Of a stretch of DNA of 64,000 bases, positions 25,851-33,399 are shown one piece after another; position 1 is the stretch's first letter; the number at the start of each line of letters is the position of its first letter. The stretch covers positions 248,001-312,000 of the forward strand of contig NZ_BJZV01000001.1 of assembly GCF_007992215.1 (NCBI RefSeq), given 5' to 3'. The translations under genes and the position numbers were made by a program. The notes under the pieces are model-generated. The model made no database searches and was not told where the DNA came from. It was given only the letters and a program-made list of their open reading frames with translations. The DNA is from Methylobacterium gnaphalii (GTDB lineage: Bacteria > Pseudomonadota > Alphaproteobacteria > Rhizobiales > Beijerinckiaceae).

Positions 25851-27089
25851 ATGCTTTCCCTGACCGAACTCCGCACGCGCATCAACGAAGGCCGGCTCGC
25901 GCCCCGACAAGCTGTGGCCGAGGTGCAGGCGGCTATCGCCGAGCGCGATCCCATCATCGGCGCGATCGTCAGCAGCGATCCGGAGCCGATCGTGCCGGAG
26001 GAGGGGCCGCTCGCCGGCATCGCCGTCGGCATCAAGGACATCATCGATACAGCGCACCTGCCGACGCAGATGGGCTCGCCGATCTATCGGGGCTGGCAGC
26101 CGAGGGCCGATGCGGCCATCGTCTCGAGGCTGCGGAGCCTCGGTGCGGTGCCCCTGGTGAAGACCGCAACGACCGCCTTCGCCGGTCTCGATCCGGCGGC
26201 AACCGTCAACCCGCACGACCATGGCCATACGCCGGGCGGCTCGTCTTCAGGGACTGCCGCCGCGGTTGCGGCCGGCATGCTGCCGCTGGCTCTCGGGACG
26301 CAGACCGGCGGCTCGGTGATCCGGCCGGCCGCTTTCTGCGGCGTCGCCGCGATCAAGGCTTCGTTCCGCCTGCTGCCGACGGTTGGGGTCAAGACCTTTT
26401 CATGGGCGCTCGACACGCTTGGCCTGTTCGGCGCATCGATCCCAGACATCGCCCGCGCGCTCGCGCTGATCGCTGACCGCCCGGAGATCGACCTCGCCGA
26501 CGATGCGCCGCGCGCGTCCCGCATTGGCCTGTGCCTGCAGGGGTTTGCCGGAGAGGCGGACCCAGATGCTGCGGAGGCACTGTCGCGCGCCGCGCGCGCC
26601 GCTGAAGCGGCGGGCGCCATCGTCACGGATCTGACGCTGCCGGATGCCTTTGCGCGAGCCTGGGAACTGCACCCCATCATTCAGGATTTCGAAGCGCGCC
26701 AGGCGCTGGCCTGGGAATACGCAAACCACCGCGAGGCCCTGCCCATCCTGCTCGGGCCGCAACTCGATCGCGCGCAGGCGCTCACGGCCGCGCAATACGA
26801 CGCGGCGCGGCGTGAAGCGCACCATGCCCGCCGCCAGCTCAAAGACGTTTTCGGAGAGTTCGACGCGATCCTGACCTACTCCGCCCCGGGTCGCGCGCCG
26901 CGCGGGCTTACCTCGACGGGAGACGCGCGCTTCAACCGGCTCTGGACCCTGATGGGTGTGCCCTGCGTGAACCTGCCGGTACCGGGCGATGGATTGCCGC
27001 TCGGAGTGCAGATCATCGCGCGGTTCGGTCGGGACGGGCAGGCGCTCGCCGTGGCGCGGTCGATCGAGACAGCGCTGGCTCGGGGTTGA
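25851..27089 (+). CDS. Amidase-signature family amidase
   Basis: A 412-residue serine hydrolase of the GatA/AS family. The triad is visible: Lys62 in AVGIKDIID, the cis-Ser near 131 in PGGSSSGTAAAVAAG, and the nucleophile Ser155 in GTQTGGSVIRPA. The substrate is unknown; members hydrolyse diverse amides. It is not a GatA, because gatB and gatC are absent and the C-terminal half is short. The start at ATG 25851 follows a non-conserved stretch that is open in frame back to 25716. Confidence 0.88.
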   Translation: MLSLTELRTRINEGRLAPRQAVAEVQAAIAERDPIIGAIVSSDPEPIVPEEGPLAGIAVGIKDIIDTAHLPTQMGSPIYRGWQPRADAAIVSRLRSLGAVPLVKTATTAFAGLDPAATVNPHDHGHTPGGSSSGTAAAVAAGMLPLALGTQTGGSVIRPAAFCGVAAIKASFRLLPTVGVKTFSWALDTLGLFGASIPDIARALALIADRPEIDLADDAPRASRIGLCLQGFAGEADPDAAEALSRAARAAEAAGAIVTDLTLPDAFARAWELHPIIQDFEARQALAWEYANHREALPILLGPQLDRAQALTAAQYDAARREAHHARRQLKDVFGEFDAILTYSAPGRAPRGLTSTGDARFNRLWTLMGVPCVNLPVPGDGLPLGVQIIARFGRDGQALAVARSIETALARG

Positions 27090-27096
27090 GGGCCGG

Positions 27097-27423
27097 TTAG
27101 GCCCGGCCCGCGACTTCCATCTCGGCGAGATCCTCGACGGGCTGCTGCATCATAGCGGCGGCGAGCATGGCCTCCAGCACAATCAGGTCAGCCTCCGGAT
27201 CGGGCTGCCAGCCGCAGCCGCAGCTCCCGCCGGGGCCGTGCGCGGCCGCGGTCTGGCGGTAGAGACGGCCGAGCGCGCGAGCCGCCGCTTCGAGCGCTGC
27301 CATCACCGGCATCGGCTCATTCTGCACGGTCCGCCAGAACGCACAGGTGAGCGCGCGCTCCAGCGACGATTGGCGGCAACGCTCCTCGGCGGGGCGAACC
27401 GCGATCGACGATCCGGCACTCAA
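27097..27423 (-). CDS. Unrecognised small protein, second gene of a pair
   Basis: A 108-residue product read from TTG 27423, with GAGGAG seven bases upstream. The TTG overlaps the TGA of the gene before it, so the two are coupled. The sequence is helical, with SSLERALTCAFWRTVQNEPMP and LEAAARALGRLYRQT, a short Cys-containing segment GGSCGCGWQ, and a Met/Ala-rich EAMLAAAMM near the end. I recognise no family. The CGC motif may bind a metal or form a disulfide. An alternative start further upstream (27537) gives an Arg-rich leader that overlaps the partner gene. Confidence 0.55.
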   Translation of the reverse strand: MSAGSSIAVRPAEERCRQSSLERALTCAFWRTVQNEPMPVMAALEAAARALGRLYRQTAAAHGPGGSCGCGWQPDPEADLIVLEAMLAAAMMQQPVEDLAEMEVAGRA

Positions 27424-27671
27424 AGTTTGTCTCCTCTGTCCGAGGCGGGATCTGCGTCGAGCATATCGAACAAGCCCAGGACGCCATTCAGTTGAAGGCC
27501 GATGGCGGATCCGTCCCACCACGCGATCCGCGCGCATTCTCTGATCGCGTCGAAGATCCGTGCCACTTCATCGTCGAGGCTGCCGAGGTCGAGGCGCCAT
27601 GGCAGCGGCGCCGTCAGGGCCACAGAAGCACGGGATGGCTGAATATCGATCGGGCTGAACGCTTTCGACAT
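27420..27671 (-). CDS. Unrecognised small protein, first gene of a pair
   Basis: An 83-residue product from ATG 27671 (MSKAFSPIDIQPS). It has an even mix of polar and hydrophobic residues, no signal peptide and no membrane segment. Central part: LDLGSLDDEVARIFDAIREC, then ARIAWWDGSAIGLQLNGVLG. I recognise no family. It leads a two-gene unit with a 4-base overlap and is preceded by an AT-rich spacer (27690-27800) likely to contain its promoter. An in-frame ATG at 27707 is possible. Confidence 0.55.
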   Translation of the reverse strand: MSKAFSPIDIQPSRASVALTAPLPWRLDLGSLDDEVARIFDAIRECARIAWWDGSAIGLQLNGVLGLFDMLDADPASDRGDKL

Positions 27672-27689
27672 GAGCGTTTTAGTGAACGA

Positions 27690-27800
27690 AGCTGTCAGTC
27701 TGATCAAGTCTTTGCAAAAATATTGGAAATACTAAAAATCAGCCAGTTTTGATTAGATCTGATCTGCAGAATTAGAAGAATTAAATATATCGCGGAAATG
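27690..27800. promoter_or_regulatory. AT-rich intergenic stretch upstream of the unknown gene pair
   Basis: About 110 bp of strikingly AT-rich sequence in an otherwise GC-rich window. It has several A/T tracts (CAAAAATATTGG, ACTAAAAATC, GAATTAAATATAT) and repeated CTGATC and GATCTGATC motifs. It faces the start of the 27671 gene on one side and the end of ddpX on the other. It may be a promoter or nucleoid-protein site, or foreign DNA. Confidence 0.45.
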
Positions 27801-27840
27801 CGAAACGCTGCATTGGCTTGGCGCCGCGACCGGGTGGGCC

Positions 27841-28506
27841 TCAGCGCACGAGTTGGTCGAAGGCAGTGGTGGGATGAGGCTCGCCGGCCAGCGTGAAATG
27901 CCACCATTCCTGTGCGTAGGGCCGGAAGCCGGCACGAATCATCGCCGCGCGCAGGGTGCCGCGCGCCACCAGCTGCGCCGGGTCGAGACGCCGCCAGCCC
28001 GGCGCCGATTCCGGGCCGAACCAGTCGAAGGGTGTGCCCATATCGACCTCCCCGCGGTTGAGGCGCATCAGGGTGAGGTCGACCGTGGAGCCACGTGAAT
28101 GTGCGGAGTGCGTCGCGATGTAGCCGAGCCGAAACAGGTCGCGCTTGTCGATGCGCGGATAGAACTCGGCCTTCATCCGGGTCTCGGCAGGATCGGCGGC
28201 CCAAGCCATGAAGTCGGCGACGGCGCGGGTCGGCCGGTAGCAGTCGAAAACCTTGAGGCCATAGCCGCGGCGGGCGAGATCGGCCTGCGCTCTGGCCAGT
28301 GCCCGTGCGGCCTGTCGCGTCAGCAGGCAGCGCGGCGCCTCATAGCCGGCGATCGGTCGGCCGACGAAGTTGTGCGAGCCGGCATAGCGCATCTCAACGC
28401 TGAGGCCCGGTACGATGCTGGCGGCGTCTACGAACGGACTGCCTGCCCGGGCCGACGACCACCCCGCACAAAGCGCTGCGAACAGAGTCAGCCACCTATT
28501 CATCAT
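27841..28506 (-). CDS. ddpX: D-alanyl-D-alanine dipeptidase (VanX/DdpX family)
   Basis: A zinc dipeptidase of 221 residues that cleaves D-Ala-D-Ala, freeing D-Ala from cell-wall precursors or from turned-over peptidoglycan. A signal peptide (LTLFAALCAGWSSARA, cut near residue 21) places it in the periplasm, which suits scavenging and not vancomycin resistance. Zinc and catalytic motifs are THSAHSRGSTVDLTL and AQEWWHFTL. FDCYRPTRAV carries the conserved Arg. It is the third gene of a crcB-eamA-ddpX unit, and its ATG overlaps the eamA stop (ATGA). Confidence 0.9.
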   Translation of the reverse strand: MMNRWLTLFAALCAGWSSARAGSPFVDAASIVPGLSVEMRYAGSHNFVGRPIAGYEAPRCLLTRQAARALARAQADLARRGYGLKVFDCYRPTRAVADFMAWAADPAETRMKAEFYPRIDKRDLFRLGYIATHSAHSRGSTVDLTLMRLNRGEVDMGTPFDWFGPESAPGWRRLDPAQLVARGTLRAAMIRAGFRPYAQEWWHFTLAGEPHPTTAFDQLVR

Positions 28507-28937
28507 CGGTATGCCACCAGCACGGCACCAACCCCGATCAGCATGACGCCGAGCCAGTTCATGCCCGAGAGGCGCTCACCGAGGATGACCACGCCGAAGA
28601 TCGCCACCAAAACGACGCTGAGCTTGTCGATCGGCGCGACGCGGCCGGCATCGCCGAGCGACAGCGCACGGAAGTAGCAGAGCCACGAGGCGCCCGTGGC
28701 AAGGCCCGACAGCACCAGGAACAGCGCGCTGCGCCCGGGGAGCTGGCCGAGGGCCTGGGTCTGCCCGGCTGCGACAACGATCGCGCCGGTGAGGAAAAGA
28801 ATGACGACGGTGCGTACGAAGGTCGCCACATCGGAATCGACACCCGTGACACCGACTTTGGCCAGGATCGCTGTCAGGGCTGCAAATCCTGCCGAGAGTA
28901 GCGCCCAGAACCGCCAGGATTGCAGCAGGTCGACCAT
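28503..28937 (-). CDS. Half-size EamA/DMT transporter
   Basis: A 144-residue membrane protein with five hydrophobic segments and a single EamA-type repeat (SGLATGASWLCYFRALSLGD, APIDKLSVVLVAIFGVVILGERL, LGVMLIGVGAVLVAY). Full DMT transporters have two such repeats, so this one would work as a dimer. The substrate is unknown. It lies nine bases downstream of crcB and overlaps ddpX. Confidence 0.8.
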   Translation of the reverse strand: MVDLLQSWRFWALLSAGFAALTAILAKVGVTGVDSDVATFVRTVVILFLTGAIVVAAGQTQALGQLPGRSALFLVLSGLATGASWLCYFRALSLGDAGRVAPIDKLSVVLVAIFGVVILGERLSGMNWLGVMLIGVGAVLVAYR

Positions 28938-28946
28938 CGCCTTCGC

Positions 28947-29315
28947 TTACAGGATTTGGCGCATCAGCAGCAGACCGAGCGCGAGACCGCCGATCCCAAC
29001 AATGAGCGAGGCGAGAACGTAGCCGAGCGCCGCAATCGTCTCCCCGCGCTCGAACAGCGCGAAGGTCTCGAGCGAGAAGGTCGAGAATGTGGTGAAACCG
29101 CCGAGAATGCCGGTTGCGATGAAGAGCCGGGCCTGCATGCTGCCGCCCCGCAGGGCGAACCAGCCGGTCACGAGCCCCATGACGATGGAGCCCACGACGT
29201 TGATCGTCAGAGTCCCCCAAGGGAAGCTCGATCCCAGACGAAATGCCATCATGTTCACGCCATGGCGCAGCACGCCGCCGATACCGGCACCGAGAAAGAC
29301 GAGCAGGGGGTTCAT
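28947..29315 (-). CDS. crcB: Fluoride channel CrcB/Fluc
   Basis: A 122-residue four-helix membrane protein that exports fluoride as a dual-topology dimer. Family hallmarks are GAGIGGVLRHGVN, GTLTINVVGSIVMG with the pore Asn, and GILGGFTTFSTFSLE with the Na+-binding and Phe-box region. It leads a three-gene unit. I looked upstream for a fluoride riboswitch and found no convincing one. The 131-bp gap before the molybdenum hydroxylase gene contains that gene's terminator hairpin. Confidence 0.94.
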   Translation of the reverse strand: MNPLLVFLGAGIGGVLRHGVNMMAFRLGSSFPWGTLTINVVGSIVMGLVTGWFALRGGSMQARLFIATGILGGFTTFSTFSLETFALFERGETIAALGYVLASLIVGIGGLALGLLLMRQIL

Positions 29316-29397
29316 CAGGGCAATCGACGATCGTTGCGGACCGGCAGGCGATAGCGTGCAGCGTCCGTCGGCCGCAATGCGGGCGCGTTGATCGCTT

Positions 29398-29431
29398 CGA
29401 AAGGAGAACCGGCAGCCGCATCGGCTGCCGG
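29398..29431 (-). terminator. Terminator-like hairpin after the Mo-hydroxylase genes
   Basis: A perfect 10-bp stem, CCGGCAGCCG/CGGCTGCCGG (29409-29418 and 29422-29431), with a 3-nt loop is followed on the minus strand by TTCTCCTTT, a modest T-run. Confidence 0.6.
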
Positions 29432-29446
29432 CTCGATCGCTGCATC

Positions 29447-31702
29447 CTAGCCGAGGATCTTGTCCACGGTGATCGGCAGATTCCGAATGCGCTTGCCGGT
29501 GGCGTGGTAGACGGCGTTGCCGATGGCCGCTGCCGTCCCGACGATGCCGATCTCGCCCAGCCCCTTCACACCGAGCGGATTGGCCATGTCCTCCTCATCC
29601 ACGAAGATCACGTCGATATCGTAGATGTCGGCATGCGCCGGCACGTGATACTCGCCGAGATTGTGGTTCATGAAACGGCCGAGCCGGTGGTCGAGCATGG
29701 ATTCCTCGTGCAGGGCTGAACCGATGCCCATCACGACGCCGCCGAGGATCTGGCTCCGCGCAGTCTTGGTGTTGAGAATCTTGCCGGCCGCGATCGCGGA
29801 GACGATGCGGGTGACGCGAATGCGCCCGAGTTCCTCGTCGACCTTCACCTCGGCGAAGATCGCCGAATGGGTATAGGCCTCGAACTGCTTCTTGAAATCC
29901 TTGTCGGGACTGGCGGTCTCGGTAGCTTCGAGCTTGTCGGTGCCGGTCGTCTTCAGGACATCGACGATGCCCACGCTCCGCGACGGATCGCCGGCGACCT
30001 CGATGCGCCCGTTGGTGAAGACCGCACGTTCGAAGTCGACGTTGGCGAGTGGGGAATCGGGCAGGCCGCGCGCCAGCTTGAACACTTGCTCGGCGATGGT
30101 CCGGCACGCCTTCATGACGGCGGTACCGGATGAGGCCGCCGTCCAGGATCCGCCAGCCACCGGGGCCTGCGCCAGTTCGGTGTCGCCGAGCTTGGTCGTG
30201 ATGTGCTCGATCGGCAGCCCGAGCGTGTCGGCGGCGATCTGTGTCAGGATCGTGTAGGTACCGGTGCCGATGTCGCCGGTCGAGTTGCCGATCTCTAGCC
30301 GGCCGTCCGCCGTGAGTGTCGCCTGGGCGCTCGACTTCATCATCATCGATTCCCAGATGCCGCTCGCCATGCCCCAGCCGACGAGCTCCTTGCCGTCGCG
30401 CATCGAGCGCGGCTCGGGGCTCCGCTTCGACCACCCGAAGCGCTCTGCTCCCTCGCTGAAGCAGGATTTCAGTGCCTTCGACCCGAAGGGCTTGCCCTCA
30501 GTCTGGTCAGCCTCAGTGTAGTTCTTGAGACGCAGTTCGATCGGGTCGAGGCCCGTCGCGCAGGCCATCTCGTCCATCGCCGTCTCGATGGCGAAGACGC
30601 CGGAGACAGCGCCGGGCGCGCGCATGTCGCCGGGCGTGGGTGTGTCGAGCTTGACCAGCTTGTAGCTGAGCTTGACGTTGTCGCACTTGTAGAGGACGCC
30701 CGACCAGTTGACGACGACCTCCTGGTAATCCTCGTAGGTCGAGGTGCCCTGCACGGCGTCGTGCCGGATGGCCTGCAATCCGCCATTCTCATCGGCTCCG
30801 AGCGAGATGGTCTGCACCGCCTGCGAGCGGAAGGTGAAGCTCCACATCTGGTCGCGGGTGAGCGTGACCCGCACCGAGCGCTTCAGATCCTGCGCAGCGA
30901 GCATCGCCAGGAAAAGCTGATATTGCGGGCGCAGGCCCGAACCGAAACCGCCGCCGAGATAGGGATTGAGGCAGCGAACCTGCTCGGGCTTCAGGCCGAA
31001 GACGTTCGTCAAGTAGAGCTGCGTATTCGCGACGCCCTGGATCTTGTCGTAGACGGTGTAAGTGCCGTCGTCCTCGACGACCACTGTCGAGGCGTGCGGC
31101 TCCATCGGGTTGTGATGCTCGTCGGCAAGCCGGTACTGCCCCTCGACCCGGATCGGCGCCTTGCCGAAGGCTGCCTCGGCATCGCCTCGCGGCTCCGGCG
31201 GCGGCTTGATGCCCTCGCGTTCCATCGGTGGCTTGTAGGCGTCGCCGCTCAGGGCATCGATATCGGTTCGCGGTGGTTCGGCCTCGTACGCGACCGTCAC
31301 AAGTGAGGCCGCATGGCGCGCCGTATCGAAATCCTCGGCCACGACGAGCGCGACCGGCTGGCCGGAGAAGACGATGGTCTCGTCGTAGAGGGCGCGGAAC
31401 GGAGAGCCCGGCGGCGCCACCATGTCCTGATAGGCCTTCGACTGGCCCGCGACGCTCGGCCGGTTCTTGTGCGTGATCACCTTGAGTACGCCAGGCACCG
31501 CCTCTGCGGCGGCGGTATCGATCGACGTGATCCGGCCCCGAGCGATCGAACTCGAGACCACGTAACCGTGTGCGAGGTTCTCAGCCGAGAACTCACCGGC
31601 ATATTTGGCGAGCCCGGTGACTTTGGCGGGGCCATCGACCCGGCTGACCGCACGACCGACGAAACGGTCTTCGCCGGCACCGGTGCTGAACTGCGTTGCC
31701 AT
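29447..31702 (-). CDS. Molybdenum hydroxylase large subunit (PaoC/XdhC-like, Moco-binding)
   Basis: The catalytic subunit of a xanthine-dehydrogenase-family enzyme, 751 residues. It binds the molybdenum cofactor: GGGFGSGLRPQ, the substrate-channel region and, near the C-terminus, KGLGEIGIVGTAAA, where Glu (about 717) is the catalytic base of the family. The N-terminal a/b-hammerhead domain begins with FVGRAVSRVDGPAKVTGLAKYAGEF. The closest architecture I recognise is E. coli PaoC (aldehyde oxidoreductase). The order of genes (2Fe-2S, FAD, Mo) matches paoABC. The preferred aldehyde or purine substrate is not deducible. No PaoD/XdhC-type cofactor-insertion chaperone is next to it. Confidence 0.9.
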   Translation of the reverse strand: MATQFSTGAGEDRFVGRAVSRVDGPAKVTGLAKYAGEFSAENLAHGYVVSSSIARGRITSIDTAAAEAVPGVLKVITHKNRPSVAGQSKAYQDMVAPPGSPFRALYDETIVFSGQPVALVVAEDFDTARHAASLVTVAYEAEPPRTDIDALSGDAYKPPMEREGIKPPPEPRGDAEAAFGKAPIRVEGQYRLADEHHNPMEPHASTVVVEDDGTYTVYDKIQGVANTQLYLTNVFGLKPEQVRCLNPYLGGGFGSGLRPQYQLFLAMLAAQDLKRSVRVTLTRDQMWSFTFRSQAVQTISLGADENGGLQAIRHDAVQGTSTYEDYQEVVVNWSGVLYKCDNVKLSYKLVKLDTPTPGDMRAPGAVSGVFAIETAMDEMACATGLDPIELRLKNYTEADQTEGKPFGSKALKSCFSEGAERFGWSKRSPEPRSMRDGKELVGWGMASGIWESMMMKSSAQATLTADGRLEIGNSTGDIGTGTYTILTQIAADTLGLPIEHITTKLGDTELAQAPVAGGSWTAASSGTAVMKACRTIAEQVFKLARGLPDSPLANVDFERAVFTNGRIEVAGDPSRSVGIVDVLKTTGTDKLEATETASPDKDFKKQFEAYTHSAIFAEVKVDEELGRIRVTRIVSAIAAGKILNTKTARSQILGGVVMGIGSALHEESMLDHRLGRFMNHNLGEYHVPAHADIYDIDVIFVDEEDMANPLGVKGLGEIGIVGTAAAIGNAVYHATGKRIRNLPITVDKILG

Positions 31703-31713
31703 GACGTGGCTCC

Positions 31714-32727
31714 TTACTGGATGCGCTTGTCGGACTGGGATTGCGGCGTGCCGGCAGCGGCCTGTTCGAGGCTGCGCACGATGGCGCGCCGGGCCAGCTC
31801 GATCTTGAAGCCGTTCTCGGATTGAGGCTTGGCCTCCGCCACGATTAGATCGGCGGCCGCCCGGAAGCTCTCGCGAGTCGCCGGCTTGCCCTGGAGCAGG
31901 GTCTCCGCCTCGACGTTGCGCCAGGGCTTATGCGCGACGCCGCCGAGAGCCACGCGTGCCGTCCGGATGATCTGCCCGTCGAGTTCGAGCGCGGCAGCCA
32001 CCGAGACCAGGGCGAAGGCGTAGGAGAGCCGGTCCCGCAGCTTCAGATAGGTGTGGTGAGCCCCGTAATCCGTTGCCGGAAGGTCGACGGAGACGACGAT
32101 CTCGCCGGGCTTGAGTGTGTTGTCCTTCGACGGGTCATCACCCGGCAGGCGATGATAATCGGCGAAGGCGATGGCGCGGTCGCCTTCAGGGCCCGACACT
32201 CGAACCGTCGCTTCCAGGGCTGCGAGCGCAACGCACATGTCGGACGGGTTGGTGGCGATGCAGGCCTCGCTCGCCCCGAAGATAGCATGGATGCGGTTCA
32301 CGCCGCCGATCGCTGGGCATCCCGAGCCCGGCTCACGCTTATTGCAGGGCGTACCCTCATCGTAGAAGTAGTAGCAGCGCGTGCGCTGATTGAGGTTGCC
32401 GCCCGTGGAGGCGGCGTTGCGCAACTGGGCCGAGGCGCCGGCCAGGATCGCGCTCGCCAGGAGCGGATAGCGACGCTGGACCCGCGCGTCGTAGGCGAGA
32501 TCGGCATTGCTCACGAGGGCGCCGATGCGCAGGCCGCCCTCGTGCTCCTCAATACTCTTCAGCGGCAGTCGGGTGATGTCGATGAGCCGGCCCGGCTTCT
32601 CGACGTTGTACTTCATGAGGTCGACGAGGTTAGTGCCGCCGGCGATGAAGCGGGCGCTCGGGTCGGTGCTCAGCGCCTTGATGGCATCCGCCACCGTATC
32701 CGCCCGGACATAGTCGAAGCGGTTCAT
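31714..32727 (-). CDS. Molybdenum hydroxylase FAD subunit (PaoB-like)
   Basis: A 337-residue CO-dehydrogenase-type flavoprotein subunit that passes electrons from the Fe-S clusters to an acceptor. The FAD site is FIAGGTNLVDLMKY and ASAQLRNAASTGGNL. A Cys-containing insertion, RTRCYYFYDEGTPC then GSGC, matches the extra [4Fe-4S] site of PaoB-type subunits, which ordinary xanthine dehydrogenase FAD subunits lack. The ATG overlaps the 2Fe-2S subunit stop (ATGA), and AGGGAG precedes it. The larger frame to 32790 is not used. Confidence 0.88.
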   Translation of the reverse strand: MNRFDYVRADTVADAIKALSTDPSARFIAGGTNLVDLMKYNVEKPGRLIDITRLPLKSIEEHEGGLRIGALVSNADLAYDARVQRRYPLLASAILAGASAQLRNAASTGGNLNQRTRCYYFYDEGTPCNKREPGSGCPAIGGVNRIHAIFGASEACIATNPSDMCVALAALEATVRVSGPEGDRAIAFADYHRLPGDDPSKDNTLKPGEIVVSVDLPATDYGAHHTYLKLRDRLSYAFALVSVAAALELDGQIIRTARVALGGVAHKPWRNVEAETLLQGKPATRESFRAAADLIVAEAKPQSENGFKIELARRAIVRSLEQAAAGTPQSQSDKRIQ

Positions 32728-33248
32728 CGGACGGCTCCCTGCTGCATGACCTCTTCGATCGCGTCGACGATGTTGGTGTAGGCGCCGCATCGGCAGAGAT
32801 TGCCGCTCATCGCCTCACGGATCTCGTCGCGTGACTTGGCGTGACCCTCATTCATCAGGCCGACCGAGGAGCAGAGCTGGCCCGGCGTACAGTAGCCGCA
32901 CTGGAAGGCATCGTGCTCGATGAAGGCTTCCTGGATCGGGTGCAGCGTGTTGGTGCCCTCGCGATGTGCCAGCGCCGCGAGCCCTTCGACGGTGGTGATC
33001 TCGGCGCCGTCCTTCATCACGGCGAGCGCCAGGCAGGAATTGATGCGGGTGCCGTTGACCAGCACGGTACAGGCGCCGCACTGGCCGTGGTCGCAGCCCT
33101 TCTTGGTGCCCGTGAGATCGAGGCGTTCGCGCAGGAGGTCGAGCAGCGTGGTCCAGGGCGCGACCTCGATCTCGCGTTTCTCGCCATTGATCGTCAGGGT
33201 GATGCCGATCCTGGCATGGGCTCCGGGCGAGCCGCTTTCGATGAGCAT
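32724..33248 (-). CDS. Molybdenum hydroxylase 2Fe-2S subunit (PaoA-like)
   Basis: The 174-residue small subunit with two [2Fe-2S] clusters. The plant-ferredoxin type is CDHGQCGACTVLVNG, and the second is QCGYCTPGQ with NLCRCGAY. It leads the three-gene operon. ATG 33248 has GGAAA upstream; a GTG at 33311 would lengthen it by 21 residues. Neither form carries a twin-arginine signal, unlike E. coli PaoA, so a cytoplasmic location is likely. The M20 peptidase gene is divergent, 151 bp away. Confidence 0.9.
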   Translation of the reverse strand: MLIESGSPGAHARIGITLTINGEKREIEVAPWTTLLDLLRERLDLTGTKKGCDHGQCGACTVLVNGTRINSCLALAVMKDGAEITTVEGLAALAHREGTNTLHPIQEAFIEHDAFQCGYCTPGQLCSSVGLMNEGHAKSRDEIREAMSGNLCRCGAYTNIVDAIEEVMQQGAVR

Positions 33249-33399
33249 GGCAGTTTCCACGATGTCGGGCTGAATCGTCTCAACAACTGTTCCAATCTGA
33301 CGCCGTTCCACTGGTGCTTTCGGCAGGGCCCTTCGGGGTTACGCTGTGCCCGGGCCTCGGCTAACGCTTCGGCGACACCTGAGAGCTTGAGGACAGGCC

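Noticed and set aside
29316..29446. Fluoride riboswitch ahead of crcB
   Set aside because: Read on the minus strand, I find no match to the conserved fluoride-aptamer core; the main structure is the terminator hairpin of the upstream genes.
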